The notes under the pieces: model-generated
Databases searched by the model: none
Told to the model about the DNA's origin: nothing
The model's input: only the letters and a program-made list of their open reading frames with translations
Shown: in pieces, positions 1-9,534 of the stretch
How the letters are laid out: each line of letters starts with the position of its first letter
Numbering within the stretch: position 1 is the stretch's first letter
Translations under genes and position numbers: made by a program
Assembly: GCF_003313335.1 (NCBI RefSeq)
Contig: NZ_QMHP01000013.1
Location: 37,334-101,333 of the forward strand
Direction of reading: 5' to 3'
DNA length: 64,000 bases
Source: Pedobacter zeaxanthinifaciens
GTDB taxonomy: Bacteria; Bacteroidota; Bacteroidia; Sphingobacteriales; Sphingobacteriaceae

Positions 1-381
1 GACTACTTTCATGAAGTAGTACATATTTATCTTAACCCGCTACATCCAAAATCACCGCTTAACGAGGGTTTGGCAGTTTTTTACGGAGGCACATTAGGTA
101 AGCCACTTTCTTGGCATACCGCTAGGCTAAATAATTATTTAAAAACGCACCCGGAAATAGATCTCTCTAAGCTTGATGATTTTTACTACATGGATAATTA
201 TACCAATCCGGGGAGTGCAATCCAGGGAATCATTTGTAATGCGATTTTTAAAAGAGATGGGATGAAGGGTTTGAAAAGATTGATGACTTACACTTCCATG
301 AATGAAGTTTTTGAGAAGGAATTTAAAATGAATATGAAAGATCTTAATCAAGAGTTACGCAAATTAATTGATCAGCAATAA
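1..381 (+). CDS. Zinc-peptidase-like protein, 3' fragment
   Basis: The reading frame is open from the first base of the window, so the 5' part lies outside; 126 codons are visible. The fragment begins DYFHEVVH and, 18 residues after the second His, has NEGLAV. That is the HExxH plus downstream Glu (N-E-x-x-A) arrangement of gluzincin metallopeptidases, so these residues probably bind zinc. No signal peptide or other domain can be judged from the fragment. The gene ends in TAA at 379-381, just before a strong hairpin shared with the convergent M28 gene. The substrate is unknown. It could be an M1-like or other peptidase-MA-fold enzyme, or an inactive relative. Confidence 0.7.
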   Translation, partial: DYFHEVVHIYLNPLHPKSPLNEGLAVFYGGTLGKPLSWHTARLNNYLKTHPEIDLSKLDDFYYMDNYTNPGSAIQGIICNAIFKRDGMKGLKRLMTYTSMNEVFEKEFKMNMKDLNQELRKLIDQQ

Positions 382-420
382 AAAATGCGTTTTCCAAATG
401 GAGGAAAACGCATTTTCTAT
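382..420. terminator. Bidirectional intrinsic terminator
   Basis: A perfect 14-bp inverted repeat (382-395 with 403-416, arms AAAATGCGTTTTCC and its complement) has a 7-nt loop and T/A runs on both outer sides. It lies between two convergent genes and probably ends transcripts from both sides. Confidence 0.85.
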
Positions 421-432
421 TCACCTTACTGA

Positions 433-1746
433 TTACTTCAACTTCGGAATTCGGCTCGGAGTATCAGCGCCGCTAACAATACTAACCGCACTTTTTGCAA
501 TAGCTCTAATCGTCGATAAGATATTTTCTACGTCCAACGAACTGTATTCATCTTTAACAGTGTGGTATAATTGATCACTGTCGATTTGATCGGTGCTAAT
601 AGTATGTGCTGGAACACCTAATGCCGCTAAAGTTGCATTGTCGCTTCTGTAGAATAAATTCTGTTCCTTATACGGATCTGGGTGAAAGGTGAACTCTGTT
701 CCGGCAAGGTTTTTCTGTAATATCTTTCCTAAATCAGATTTATCATAGCCTGTAATAAAAGCAGTGTTTTTACCGAATTTACTGTCTTTTCCAATCATTT
801 CGATATTAAACATAGCTACAACCTCATCTGGATTTAATTTTTCTGAAAAGTACTTAGATCCAAACATGCCCATTTCTTCGCCGGTAAAAGCTACAAAGAT
901 TAAGGTGCGTTCGTTTTTGTTTAATTTTTTGTAGTACTTGGCCAAAGCAATCACCGCCGAAGTTCCCGAAGCATCATCATCAGCACCATTCATGATACTG
1001 TCGCCATCTTTAGGTTTAACAATGCCCATGTGATCATAGTGCCCTGAAAAAACCACCAGTTCTTTTGCTTTTGATTTACCCGGAATTACTCCAGCCACAT
1101 TAAATAAAGGCATTTTGGTTACCGTGTTATTCAGTTCTACTGTAAAACCGTTATTTACGGTTTCTTTATCCAACACAAAAACCATTGCTGAATTTTTTTC
1201 GCTTTTGATATCCTGCTCGTCGAGTACGGTTTCACTTCCCAACATTCCTTTTACACGTTTAAAAGCATCCACAAACTTTACATCAACCAATATCAACTGC
1301 TTTTTGCCACTGCGAGCTAATGTTCTAAACTGACTAATGAAATCTTTATTTTCATCAAGTTTAATCCAGCCATCGCTATTGCTTTGATCGAAAGATAACT
1401 TTTCAGATTTATTACCATAAACAATGATATTTTCGCTAGCGATAGCTTGTCCATCAATGGTTACTTTGGTTGAGGCAGGTTTAAGCTGATACTTGTAAAA
1501 AGTTTGGCGATAACCTGTTTGTCCATCCAAAGTTTTCAAACCAATGGCTGCAAATTCTTTTTCTATAAAAGTGGCAGCTTTATCAATGCCAGGAGTAAAT
1601 GTTCTACGTCCCTGCATGTCATCGGCACTTAAGGTTTTAATCAAATGATCTACATAATCTTTGGTGATTACCTTATCGATGTTCTGAGCATTTGCCGTTA
1701 ACGACGCAACTGCAGCTATTCCTATGGCGAAAAATGTCTTTTTCAT
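433..1746 (-). CDS. M28 family zinc aminopeptidase, secreted
   Basis: 437 aa with an N-terminal signal peptide of about 20 residues (MKKTFFAIGIAAVASLTANA). The C-terminal half carries the M28 metal site: GHYDHMG near residue 236 (His and Asp ligands), NGADDDASG near 254 (bridging Asp), FTGEEMG near 283 (catalytic Glu and ligand Glu), IEMIG near 315, and a late His in LYHTVKDE near 392. The first half is the less conserved lid/PA-like part. The family removes N-terminal residues from peptides using two zinc ions. The protein is probably periplasmic or outer-membrane exposed. The M61 peptidase gene lies 84 bp upstream on the same strand, so both may serve peptide scavenging. The exact substrate is not known. 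Confidence 0.92.
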   Translation of the reverse strand: MKKTFFAIGIAAVASLTANAQNIDKVITKDYVDHLIKTLSADDMQGRRTFTPGIDKAATFIEKEFAAIGLKTLDGQTGYRQTFYKYQLKPASTKVTIDGQAIASENIIVYGNKSEKLSFDQSNSDGWIKLDENKDFISQFRTLARSGKKQLILVDVKFVDAFKRVKGMLGSETVLDEQDIKSEKNSAMVFVLDKETVNNGFTVELNNTVTKMPLFNVAGVIPGKSKAKELVVFSGHYDHMGIVKPKDGDSIMNGADDDASGTSAVIALAKYYKKLNKNERTLIFVAFTGEEMGMFGSKYFSEKLNPDEVVAMFNIEMIGKDSKFGKNTAFITGYDKSDLGKILQKNLAGTEFTFHPDPYKEQNLFYRSDNATLAALGVPAHTISTDQIDSDQLYHTVKDEYSSLDVENILSTIRAIAKSAVSIVSGADTPSRIPKLK

Positions 1747-1830
1747 TTTATTAGTATTTATTAATTAGATTTTAGTGTTTAAATTGTACTTCCTGTAGAT
1801 TTATACTGATTCCTGTCCACTGATTCCTTA

Positions 1831-3657
1831 CTACTTTATAGCACTTTCCAGCCATTTATCTCTAAAAGCTTTCATGTCAGCGGTTAATGTTGCTCCGGTA
1901 TTTTCTATCGGAATTAATTCCAGTTGAGGGTTTTCAATAAAAGTGAGTTTAGTTGTCTTTTCTACTCCCTTTCGACTAATAACAAGCTCAATTGTTTCAC
2001 CGGGTTGATGCTTGGCCATTACCGTGTCGAAATCTTTAGCTGATGCAATTGCCATCCCATCAGCTTTCAAAATCACATCTTCACTATCAATACCTGCATT
2101 GTAGGCAGGTGTACCCATTAACGTGGCGCTGGAAACAGCTTTCCCGTCCCTGTCTCGCAATCGGATGCCGCTATATGCCTTGCCCGCAGCTTCTTTACGT
2201 AACACCAAACCCGCTTTTAGCAGTAAGGCAGCGTAATCTTCCTTTTGTGTTGCGTACACATATTTTTTGAAAAAGTCAGCTGCAAAGCTGGGGTTTTTCG
2301 TTAATGCCGCTAAGGTTTTTTGCAGATCAGGAATAGTGTAAGGAATTTCCGTTTTACCATGAGTTTTCCATAAGGCACGCATGTAATCGTCCAAAGTTAA
2401 ACTATAGTCGCTACGTAAACGTAAGTCTAATGCTAAAGCTACCGCCGCTCCGTAGGTGTAATATGAAGTAAAAATGTTTTGCTGATTGGTTTCATCAACT
2501 GCTACTCCGGCATCGGCAAATACTGCATACCTGCTTGCTTGTATTGGTGAGAAATTTTTAGCACCTGGCGAGTTAGTAACGGCGTTCACTAAACCATTAA
2601 AAGTTCTGCAACTATTTTCTAACGTGCGAAAGCCGGCCCGCTTTAAAACTAAATTGCCATAATATTGGGTAAAACCTTCTGCCAGCCACAACTCATCGCT
2701 AATGTTAGCTTGCGCAAAATTAAAAGGTTCCAAGGTTTTAGGACGCAAACGTTCTACATTCCAAGAGTGAAAAAACTCATGTGAAAAAGTGCCTAACAGG
2801 TTGCTCTCGTTGCCCGCTATTTTTGGGGTGCGTTGTACAATCACTGTAGAGTTGCGATGCTCCATACCATCGCCGGCATAGCTTGGGTGTACGCAATGCA
2901 AGAAATAGTAATGCCCGTAATCGAAAGTCGGGAGCTCACCCCAAATTGCCTGTTGCTCTGCCACTACTTTCTTTAACATATTCGCATAGTTGAAAACAGT
3001 CATTTCATCATCATCGCTATGCGCTATCAAATGGATAGTTTGTGTTTTGCCGGTGCTATTTTTCACTTCCCAACTAGCAGTTTTACTTGCAGCTATTTCA
3101 ATGGGACTATCCATAAAGTACTGTAAGTTTTTGGCGTAGTAAATGCCATTTCCCAAGGGCTTCAACTGCGTGGCTACTTTCCAATCTTTTTGGTTGTTGA
3201 AACTTAACTTTACCGTTCGTGGTCGGGCGTCCAATCCTACTGGGAAAGCAAATACAGCCGGAATATTGAGGTGCGCATGTGCTTCATCAAAACCAGCATA
3301 AGTGCCATCAATCCAATTGCCAAAAATCGTGTAGGTGATTTTGATTTTACTTTTTCCTTGTGGGATTTCATAAACATCGCCAGCTGGCTGTTTTACTGCA
3401 ATGGGCTTACCCGAAGCATCAAAAGCTTTAAAATTGTATATGTTTTTACCGAACTCGTGTGTAGCATATCTGCCAGGTGACGACCTTGAAAATCTTACTT
3501 TTAGAGGCGTGTTGGCAGGTACATTAGGTATCATCATGCTTACCTCTGCTTCATGGTGCACTACATTGGGAAAACTTACTTCATAACTAATTTCTTGTTG
3601 CGCTTTTACAACCGTTGCCGCACCTAGTACTATCGCAACGATAAGGAAATTCTTCAT
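1831..3657 (-). CDS. M61 family peptidase with PDZ domain
   Basis: 608 aa with a signal peptide (cleavage near KAQQ, residues 18-20). An N-terminal beta-rich domain is followed by a catalytic domain with the M61 signature SHEFFHSWNVERLRP near residues 290-305. This holds the HExxH zinc site, and the downstream Glu in LAEGFTQYY lies near 330. A PDZ domain follows at about 495-575 (GIRLRDRDG to ELVISRKG). M61 enzymes are glycyl-type aminopeptidases, and the PDZ domain may position substrate. It probably forms a secreted-peptidase pair with the downstream M28 gene. Start is the ATG before the signal peptide. Confidence 0.92.
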   Translation of the reverse strand: MKNFLIVAIVLGAATVVKAQQEISYEVSFPNVVHHEAEVSMMIPNVPANTPLKVRFSRSSPGRYATHEFGKNIYNFKAFDASGKPIAVKQPAGDVYEIPQGKSKIKITYTIFGNWIDGTYAGFDEAHAHLNIPAVFAFPVGLDARPRTVKLSFNNQKDWKVATQLKPLGNGIYYAKNLQYFMDSPIEIAASKTASWEVKNSTGKTQTIHLIAHSDDDEMTVFNYANMLKKVVAEQQAIWGELPTFDYGHYYFLHCVHPSYAGDGMEHRNSTVIVQRTPKIAGNESNLLGTFSHEFFHSWNVERLRPKTLEPFNFAQANISDELWLAEGFTQYYGNLVLKRAGFRTLENSCRTFNGLVNAVTNSPGAKNFSPIQASRYAVFADAGVAVDETNQQNIFTSYYTYGAAVALALDLRLRSDYSLTLDDYMRALWKTHGKTEIPYTIPDLQKTLAALTKNPSFAADFFKKYVYATQKEDYAALLLKAGLVLRKEAAGKAYSGIRLRDRDGKAVSSATLMGTPAYNAGIDSEDVILKADGMAIASAKDFDTVMAKHQPGETIELVISRKGVEKTTKLTFIENPQLELIPIENTGATLTADMKAFRDKWLESAIK

Positions 3658-3847
3658 CTCTTTTGATTTATAGGTTGAAGTTAGTATTTCGCTAATAAAT
3701 ATTCAGATTTGTGAGCATTTTATTACCATTATACTTTGTATAGCATCAGAAAATAACGCAATAACATCTTTTTGTAACACATTTGAGATTTGCTTAAACC
3801 ACTAAAATCTTCTAACTTGAGCCTATCTAACTAACTTATAAGCCAAA

Positions 3848-5581
3848 ATGCAAATCAAAAAACAAAGTAAACATTACGATGCGGTAATTGTAGGTTCGGG
3901 GGCTGGAGGCGGTATGGCGGCATACACCCTTGCAAAAGCAGGTCTTAAAGTATGCATCCTGGAAGCCGGAGCAATGTATGACCCACAACAAAACATCACC
4001 CAATTAAAAAATCCTTGGGAGTCGCCACGTAGGGGAGCTAGTACCAAGTTTCGCCCGTTTGGAGATTTTGATGCCTGTTATTACGGATGGGATGTAGAAG
4101 GAGAACCTTACACCAAAGCACCAGGAACAGAATGGGATTGGTGGCGGGCCCGGATGCTTGGTGGACGTACAAACCACTGGGGGCGTATTTCTTTGCGTTT
4201 TGGCCCTAAAGATTTTAAAAGAAGAAGTATTGATGGCTTAGGCGATGATTGGCCTATAGGTTATGATGATGTGAAGCCATTTTATGATAGGGTAGATAAA
4301 TTGATTGGTATTTTTGGAACAAATGAGGGTTTGGAAAATGATCCCGATGGCTTCTTTTTACCTCCGCCTAAGCCTCGTTTACATGAGCTTTTCATTAAAA
4401 AAGGGGCTGCTATTTCGGGCGTTAAAATCATCCCTTCCAGGTTATCTATCCTTACTAAGAAAATAAATGATGATAGGGGTGTGTGTTTCTTTTGCGGACA
4501 ATGCAATAGGAACTGCAGCATGGCTAAGGCTGATTTTTCATCAACCAATGTATTGATTTACCCAGCCTTAGCAACTGGAAATATTGACATTATTCCTAAT
4601 GCGATGGCAAGGGAAGTGCTTACCAACGAGGAAGGTTTAGCTACCGGTGTTTCTTATATCAACAAAGATGATATGATGGAATATCAGGTGACTGGACGTA
4701 CCGTGATTTTGGCGGCAAGTGCCTGTGAGTCATCTCGTTTGTTGCTTAATTCCAAATCAAAGCGCCATCCAAATGGTTTGGCTAACAGCAGTGATGTGGT
4801 TGGCCGTTATTTACACGATTCAACAGGGGCCTCAATGGGAGGTGTATTGCCTCAACTTTTTGATAGAAAGCGTTACAATGAAGACGGTGTTGGAGGCATG
4901 CATATTTACTCGCCTTGGTGGCTAGATAATAAAAAATTGGATTTCCCTCGTGGTTATCATATTGAATATTGGGGCGGTATGAGCCAGCCTGCCTACGGTT
5001 TTGGCGGTGGCATTGAGGGCTTAAATGGTAAGTTTGCGGTTAGAGGCACGCAAAAAGAGGCTGGCGGTTATGGCAAATCATTAAAAGAAGATTACCGCTA
5101 TTTTTATGGTGCAAGCGTTGGTATGGCCGGAAGGGGCGAAGCGATTCCTTTGTACGATAACAGGTGCGAAATAGACCCTAATGTAGTGGATAGGTATGGT
5201 ATTCCAGTGTTGAAATTCAATGTAAAATGGAGTGAACACGAGATATTGCAGGCTAAACACATGAAGGAAACTTTTGATGAGATGATGCACAATATGGGTG
5301 CAATTGTAACTTGGGGTGGCGATTATAACAAAGCCAATAATTATGGTTTGGAGTCACCGGGTAAAATTATCCATGAGGCGGGTACTGCTCGTATGGGTAG
5401 TGATCCAAAAACATCTGCACTGAATAAATATAACCAAGCACACGATTGTAAAAATTTGTTTGTAGTGGATGGCGCTGCTTTCACTTCACAAGCGGATAAA
5501 AATATTACATGGACTATCTTAGCACTTTCGATGAGGGCTAGTGAGTACATTATGTCGGAAATGAAAAAACAAAACTTGTAA
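3848..5581 (+). CDS. GMC family FAD oxidoreductase (sugar/glucoside dehydrogenase type) with Fe-S cysteines
   Basis: 577 aa. It begins with a Rossmann FAD-binding motif (VIVGSGAGGGMAAYTLAKAG, about 13-32, then LEAG) and ends with the GMC C-terminal region (HEAGTARMGSDP, about 512-523, and VDGAAFTSQADKNITWTILA). Cys213, Cys216, Cys219 and Cys223 form CX2CX2CX3C. Within it lies the CX5CX3C spacing used for the [3Fe-4S] cluster of bacterial FAD glucose dehydrogenases, so this subunit probably passes electrons through an Fe-S cluster. It is the catalytic subunit. The next gene, 3 bp downstream, encodes the small Tat-type subunit. The substrate is probably a sugar, glucoside or sugar acid, but this is inferred. 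It has no signal peptide of its own and is probably co-exported with its partner. Confidence 0.88.
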   Translation: MQIKKQSKHYDAVIVGSGAGGGMAAYTLAKAGLKVCILEAGAMYDPQQNITQLKNPWESPRRGASTKFRPFGDFDACYYGWDVEGEPYTKAPGTEWDWWRARMLGGRTNHWGRISLRFGPKDFKRRSIDGLGDDWPIGYDDVKPFYDRVDKLIGIFGTNEGLENDPDGFFLPPPKPRLHELFIKKGAAISGVKIIPSRLSILTKKINDDRGVCFFCGQCNRNCSMAKADFSSTNVLIYPALATGNIDIIPNAMAREVLTNEEGLATGVSYINKDDMMEYQVTGRTVILAASACESSRLLLNSKSKRHPNGLANSSDVVGRYLHDSTGASMGGVLPQLFDRKRYNEDGVGGMHIYSPWWLDNKKLDFPRGYHIEYWGGMSQPAYGFGGGIEGLNGKFAVRGTQKEAGGYGKSLKEDYRYFYGASVGMAGRGEAIPLYDNRCEIDPNVVDRYGIPVLKFNVKWSEHEILQAKHMKETFDEMMHNMGAIVTWGGDYNKANNYGLESPGKIIHEAGTARMGSDPKTSALNKYNQAHDCKNLFVVDGAAFTSQADKNITWTILALSMRASEYIMSEMKKQNL

Positions 5582-5584
5582 GCG

Positions 5585-6241
5585 ATGAACAGGAGAGAAA
5601 CCTTAAAATTATTGGGCGTAGGCGCAATTTCGGGAACTGCCTTGGTTGGTAGTAGCAAAGCTCAGGTACCTGTACAAAAAGAACAGGAAGATCCAGTATT
5701 TAATTACGACAGGGCTAAGGAGGAATTGGCAAGGGAAAAGCAACTGATTGCCCAAGGAAATTTTTTTACGAAGGAAGAAATGGCTACCATAACTATTTTG
5801 GCAGATATCATTATTCCAAAAGATGAAGTTAGTGGCAGTGCCTCTGATGCCAAAGTACCAGATTTCATCGATTTTATTGTGCGTGATATGCCGCAGCATC
5901 AAGTTCCTATGCGTGGTGGCTTGCGCTGGGTTGATATGCAGTGTTTGAAACGTTTCGGTAAACCGTTTAGAGAATGTACCGAAAAGCAGCAAATTGAGTT
6001 GGTAGACCTGATCGCTTTTCCAAATAAAGCGCCTAAGGAACTCAGTCAGGGTGTTTCTTTTTTTAATAGATTGAGAAATTTGGTAGCTTCCGGTTTTTAC
6101 ACTTCAGAAATTGGCGTGGAAGATTTAGGCTACAAAGGAAATACACCTAACCAGTGGAACGGCGTACCTGATGAAGTACTTAAACAATACAATTTATCTT
6201 ATACTAAAAAGGAGCTAAAAGAGTGCATTAAGTTTGATTAG
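5585..6241 (+). CDS. Gluconate 2-dehydrogenase subunit 3 family protein (Tat-exported small subunit)
   Basis: 218 aa. The N-terminus MNRRETLKLLGVGAISGTALVG is a short twin-arginine signal (Arg3-Arg4), ending near SSKAQ. The body is the helical gluconate-dehydrogenase subunit 3 fold: LADIIIPKD near 74, then IDFIVRDMP and DMQCLKRFGKPF. These small subunits escort a folded GMC subunit through the Tat system and stabilise it. The gene starts 3 bp after the GMC stop codon, so the two are translated together. No cytochrome c subunit is next to it, so the electron acceptor must be encoded elsewhere. Confidence 0.88.
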   Translation: MNRRETLKLLGVGAISGTALVGSSKAQVPVQKEQEDPVFNYDRAKEELAREKQLIAQGNFFTKEEMATITILADIIIPKDEVSGSASDAKVPDFIDFIVRDMPQHQVPMRGGLRWVDMQCLKRFGKPFRECTEKQQIELVDLIAFPNKAPKELSQGVSFFNRLRNLVASGFYTSEIGVEDLGYKGNTPNQWNGVPDEVLKQYNLSYTKKELKECIKFD

Positions 6242-6401
6242 GCAGTAGGGGCTAGTTATCAGTGGTCAACAAATAGAAATGCAGCTTTTGAAGCTATGGC
6301 GAGGTACAGCCCGCTAAGATGGTTCGGAGAAGCAAACTTGTAACAAGAGTAGTTGCCCATTAGCCGTATTTTTACTTGTTAGCAGGTGCATTTCAATTAA
6401 A

Positions 6402-6431
6402 AAACCTTGGAAGAGTGCACTCCCAAGGTTT
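6402..6431 (-). terminator. Intrinsic terminator of the phosphatase gene
   Basis: AAACCTTGG (6402-6410) pairs with CCAAGGTTT (6423-6431). An inner GAG-TGCA-CTC hairpin lies between them, and U-rich sequence follows on the minus strand (forward AATTAAAA). It sits between the convergent GMC operon and the phosphatase gene. The rest of the gap, 6242-6401, shows no gene. Confidence 0.75.
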
Positions 6432-6454
6432 AGAAAATAGATGTTGTCGTGTAT

Positions 6455-7729
6455 TTATTTATCTAAAATCTGTTGGTAATAAGCTTTTACATCTTTCCAG
6501 CGATAATAAGGTGTGATATTGCTAGATAATTCTGGAATTGTGGTTTCTACTTCATTAAGTAAGAATTTTACAATTACATCGTCACTTGTAGTTTTTTTAT
6601 AAAATACAATTTGCAGATTAGCACCCATTGGAGCTACTTTATAATTACTCCAAACTTTATAAATCTCATCAATGTTATCGGTATCTCCGTAGCAATTTTT
6701 TAATCTTAAAGCAGCTAGTAAGGGCATCATGTTACCGTCATGAGCAAATCGTAATGTTGCGCCTTTCCCTTTTTTGGTAATCACCTCATCTGCAGATAAT
6801 ATGATGTTTTTTAAAACTGGCTTTGCATTGTTGTACATGATATTGTTATTGAAACTATTACTTGCATTGTTGATGTATTCCTTTGCATTAATACATTGCC
6901 AAATATCAAATAGTTCCTGTAGTTGAAACAAATCGTAAAACGATATCTTGGTTTCCATATTCTGCATGTCGCTGGCTAACCAATAAAATCCCCACATCAA
7001 TGCTTCTTTTTTTACCTTTTGATTTACAAAATCTCCATCTTTAAATAACGAGGCAACTAAGCGGTTTGGGTTAATGATTTTTTGCTGAAAACTATCGAGT
7101 TGCTTTTTCCAAGTATTTTTCTCCGATCTGAAGGCAATAGCTTCTGGCGTATGGAAATTAAGATAGCCCATATATTTGTTGCTTGCCTCGCGGTTGGCTT
7201 TTAACTTTGGGTTAAGCTCCTTTAAACGTTCACAAAAAGCATCCATGCTTAAAATGCAACGAACTACTAATGTTGATCTTGCTGATAAAGTGGCGCTATT
7301 CGTAAAAACATTGGGATAAAGCCGAAACATTCTTTCGGCAATTCCGCGTTGCTGGCGTACACCTAAAGGTGATAAATCGCCTCCTCTTCCTTCAGCCTCT
7401 TGCCAAACTTTGCGTACACGTTGGTAAGTATCAAGCCCTAGTGGCGTAAGCGCATTTTGATTGCCAGCATCTTCCAAGAGATCTAATATCCACTTATAAT
7501 CTTCATCATTGATTAAATAACGAGAACCGTGACGGCCGAAATGGCTGATGTAAAATGGTTGATATCCTTTCGGGGCATTTTTTTGTTTAACTATATCTAA
7601 TGCTGGATAAGCGTAATATACTCCTGCGGTTTTTTGAGGTGTGGTCAACATCTCTTTTTGGGTACTCTGAGCTAGTGTAAAACTTGTGCAGACTGTACAT
7701 AGCGTTACAATGATGCCGGCAATTTTCAT
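6455..7729 (-). CDS. Histidine-type (histidine acid/inositol polyphosphate) phosphatase, secreted
   Basis: 424 aa with a signal peptide (about 1-20, ending SFTLAQ). The histidine-phosphatase active site is SHFGRHGSRYL near residues 62-72 (RHGxR, with the His forming the phospho-enzyme). The partner motif FAHDGNMMPLLAAL near 326-339 supplies the proton-donor Asp. Size and architecture fit branch-2 enzymes such as MINPP/phytase-like phosphatases of Bacteroidota. The gene lies 73 bp downstream of susD on the same strand, so it is probably the enzyme served by that outer-membrane uptake system. This points to an organophosphate such as an inositol phosphate, as an inference. It is probably periplasmic or surface-located. 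Confidence 0.85.
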   Translation of the reverse strand: MKIAGIIVTLCTVCTSFTLAQSTQKEMLTTPQKTAGVYYAYPALDIVKQKNAPKGYQPFYISHFGRHGSRYLINDEDYKWILDLLEDAGNQNALTPLGLDTYQRVRKVWQEAEGRGGDLSPLGVRQQRGIAERMFRLYPNVFTNSATLSARSTLVVRCILSMDAFCERLKELNPKLKANREASNKYMGYLNFHTPEAIAFRSEKNTWKKQLDSFQQKIINPNRLVASLFKDGDFVNQKVKKEALMWGFYWLASDMQNMETKISFYDLFQLQELFDIWQCINAKEYINNASNSFNNNIMYNNAKPVLKNIILSADEVITKKGKGATLRFAHDGNMMPLLAALRLKNCYGDTDNIDEIYKVWSNYKVAPMGANLQIVFYKKTTSDDVIVKFLLNEVETTIPELSSNITPYYRWKDVKAYYQQILDK

Positions 7730-7746
7730 CTGATTTCGATTTAAGT

Positions 7747-7781
7747 AAGGTGTCCCCTAATTTGCAAAAGGAGAACACCTT
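7747..7781 (-). other. Intercistronic hairpin between susD-like and phosphatase genes
   Basis: AAGGTGT (7747-7753) pairs with ACACCTT (7775-7781), with further CCCCT/AGGAG contacts inside. There is no long U-run on the minus strand. It may be a partial terminator or a processing/stability hairpin that lowers phosphatase expression relative to SusCD. Confidence 0.45.
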
Positions 7782-7802
7782 GAGGTATGAAGGATTTTAC
7801 GT

Positions 7803-9527
7803 TTAATAGTTAGGATTTTGCTTTAAATTTGGATTATAAAGCACATCATTTTGAGGAATTGGATATAGGTTAAATTTGTCGTCTACATCTTGACCTTGAT
7901 AGTTAGTTTCTCCTGATGTTGATCTTCCTTTCCAATCCCAGTTGTAGCCTTTTGTGAAAATACCGAAACGAATCAGGTCACTTCTACGCCAGTTTTCTGT
8001 CCATAGCTCTCTAGCACGTTCATCAATTAAAAATGGTAGCGTAAGTTGAGCATCAGTAATTTGTCCGTTAGCTACGTTGCGTGAATTAAGGTATTTTCCA
8101 AAATTGTATGCCCTGTCACGCACTTCATTTACATAACTAAGTGCGTTAGCTCTTGTACCATTAGTTGCGCCACGTAATATTGCTTCCGCGGCCATTAAAT
8201 AAGCATCAGCTTTTCTAAACATCGGAAATGCAATGTTTGAGTAAACTGTTGCCGTACCTTTAACCCTATCCTTGGTTACACTTCGCCATTTGGTCATTGT
8301 ATAGCCAAAGTAAATCACTGAAGTTACAAAAGGTTTGCCTACATCCCAGGTTTGTTTCCTTAGGGCGGGTTTATCAACCACCCCTGGCGATTTATAGGTA
8401 GCGGTTAATGGCCCTCCAAATAGCAAAGCTCTTTTGTCTTTTTTGAGATCTCCCCAGGTGTCGTTAGGATTAAAATCTTGATCCTCAGGCAAAAATTTAT
8501 CTACAAATGTGCTTGTAAGAGAGCCATTACTGCTATAGGTTGCACTAATTCCATAATCAACCATAGTTAGCATGTAGTTACTTATGGGGAATTTAAGCAA
8601 GTAATTGGTGACTCCTTCTCCTTGCATATGGTCATTATCGGTTGGTATTGCCCATAAAATTTCTGGACTTGTATTGTTGTCTTTTAAAAAGTTCTCGATA
8701 TAGTTGGGTGCTAGCGAGTAGCTGCTGTCATCAATTACTTTTTTAGCATAAGTTAAGGCCTCATTATATCTTCCTGTACCAGTATAAATTTGTGCATTAA
8801 GGTAAAGTTTGGCTAAAAGGAAGTCTGCAGAAAGTTGGTTTACACGCCCAAATATTTTAGTGTTTGATGGTAACATTTTACTCTCTATAGCCAGTAGTTC
8901 CTTTTCTACATATTCGAAAATTTGTTTACGTGTTTTTTGAACAGGGAAAGTTCCATTTGGAGTAGAGTCATCAACAAAGCCAACATCTCCATATAAATCG
9001 CACAATTGATAATATTGGAAAGCACGAATAAATCTAGCTTCAGCTCTCCAATAATCTACATCTTTTTTTACCGCGTCATAGCTGCCGTATTTACTAAGCT
9101 GATCGGTTTCAGTTCTTCTTAAAAACTCGTTGCAAAGTGCTATAATAATATAAGCACGATAGTAAAAGTAAGCTGGGAATTCTGTGCCTGCGGTCCAGTT
9201 TAAAGTTACTGTTGATGGGATACCGTAACCGGTACCAGTGCGGTAAATAATTAAATCAGATGGACATTCTTGTACCCAAAATAATGAGCGGAGATAAACG
9301 CTACGGCCACCATCCCAAGCCACATCGTTACCAGCCACGCCGCCTTGGCCTGCCACTGCCATGGAGCTGTATAGTTTCAAAAATGCACCGTGTATGCCTT
9401 CGTAAGTGGAGTAAACTTGTTCTTCGGTAAATGCGGTTGTGGTAGTAGGTTGTAAATCTAATTTTTCGCATGATTGCGTAATTGCCATGATACCAATTAA
9501 GGCAATAAATATTCTTAAGTTCTTCAT
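7803..9527 (-). CDS. RagB/SusD family nutrient-uptake outer-membrane lipoprotein
   Basis: 574 aa from the ATG at 9527. That start puts a lipoprotein signal first (MKNLRIFIALIGIMAITQSC, lipobox Cys at residue 20). The longer frame from 9551 would overlap the susC-like gene by 17 bp and place eight residues before the signal. SusD-like features are the N-terminal LDLQPTTT, the central region with LYGDVGFVD and the C-terminal RRSDLIRFG, YPIPQNDV and NPNLKQNPNY. SusD proteins sit on the cell surface, bind the nutrient and form a lid on the SusC channel. The gene starts 7 bp after the susC-like stop codon, so the two are one operon. Confidence 0.93.
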   Translation of the reverse strand: MKNLRIFIALIGIMAITQSCEKLDLQPTTTTAFTEEQVYSTYEGIHGAFLKLYSSMAVAGQGGVAGNDVAWDGGRSVYLRSLFWVQECPSDLIIYRTGTGYGIPSTVTLNWTAGTEFPAYFYYRAYIIIALCNEFLRRTETDQLSKYGSYDAVKKDVDYWRAEARFIRAFQYYQLCDLYGDVGFVDDSTPNGTFPVQKTRKQIFEYVEKELLAIESKMLPSNTKIFGRVNQLSADFLLAKLYLNAQIYTGTGRYNEALTYAKKVIDDSSYSLAPNYIENFLKDNNTSPEILWAIPTDNDHMQGEGVTNYLLKFPISNYMLTMVDYGISATYSSNGSLTSTFVDKFLPEDQDFNPNDTWGDLKKDKRALLFGGPLTATYKSPGVVDKPALRKQTWDVGKPFVTSVIYFGYTMTKWRSVTKDRVKGTATVYSNIAFPMFRKADAYLMAAEAILRGATNGTRANALSYVNEVRDRAYNFGKYLNSRNVANGQITDAQLTLPFLIDERARELWTENWRRSDLIRFGIFTKGYNWDWKGRSTSGETNYQGQDVDDKFNLYPIPQNDVLYNPNLKQNPNY

Positions 9528-9534
9528 TTTAGTT

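Noticed and set aside
5341..5658. 105-codon minus-strand ORF over the GMC/subunit 3 junction
   Set aside because: It is a shadow of two well-supported genes with complete domains on the plus strand.
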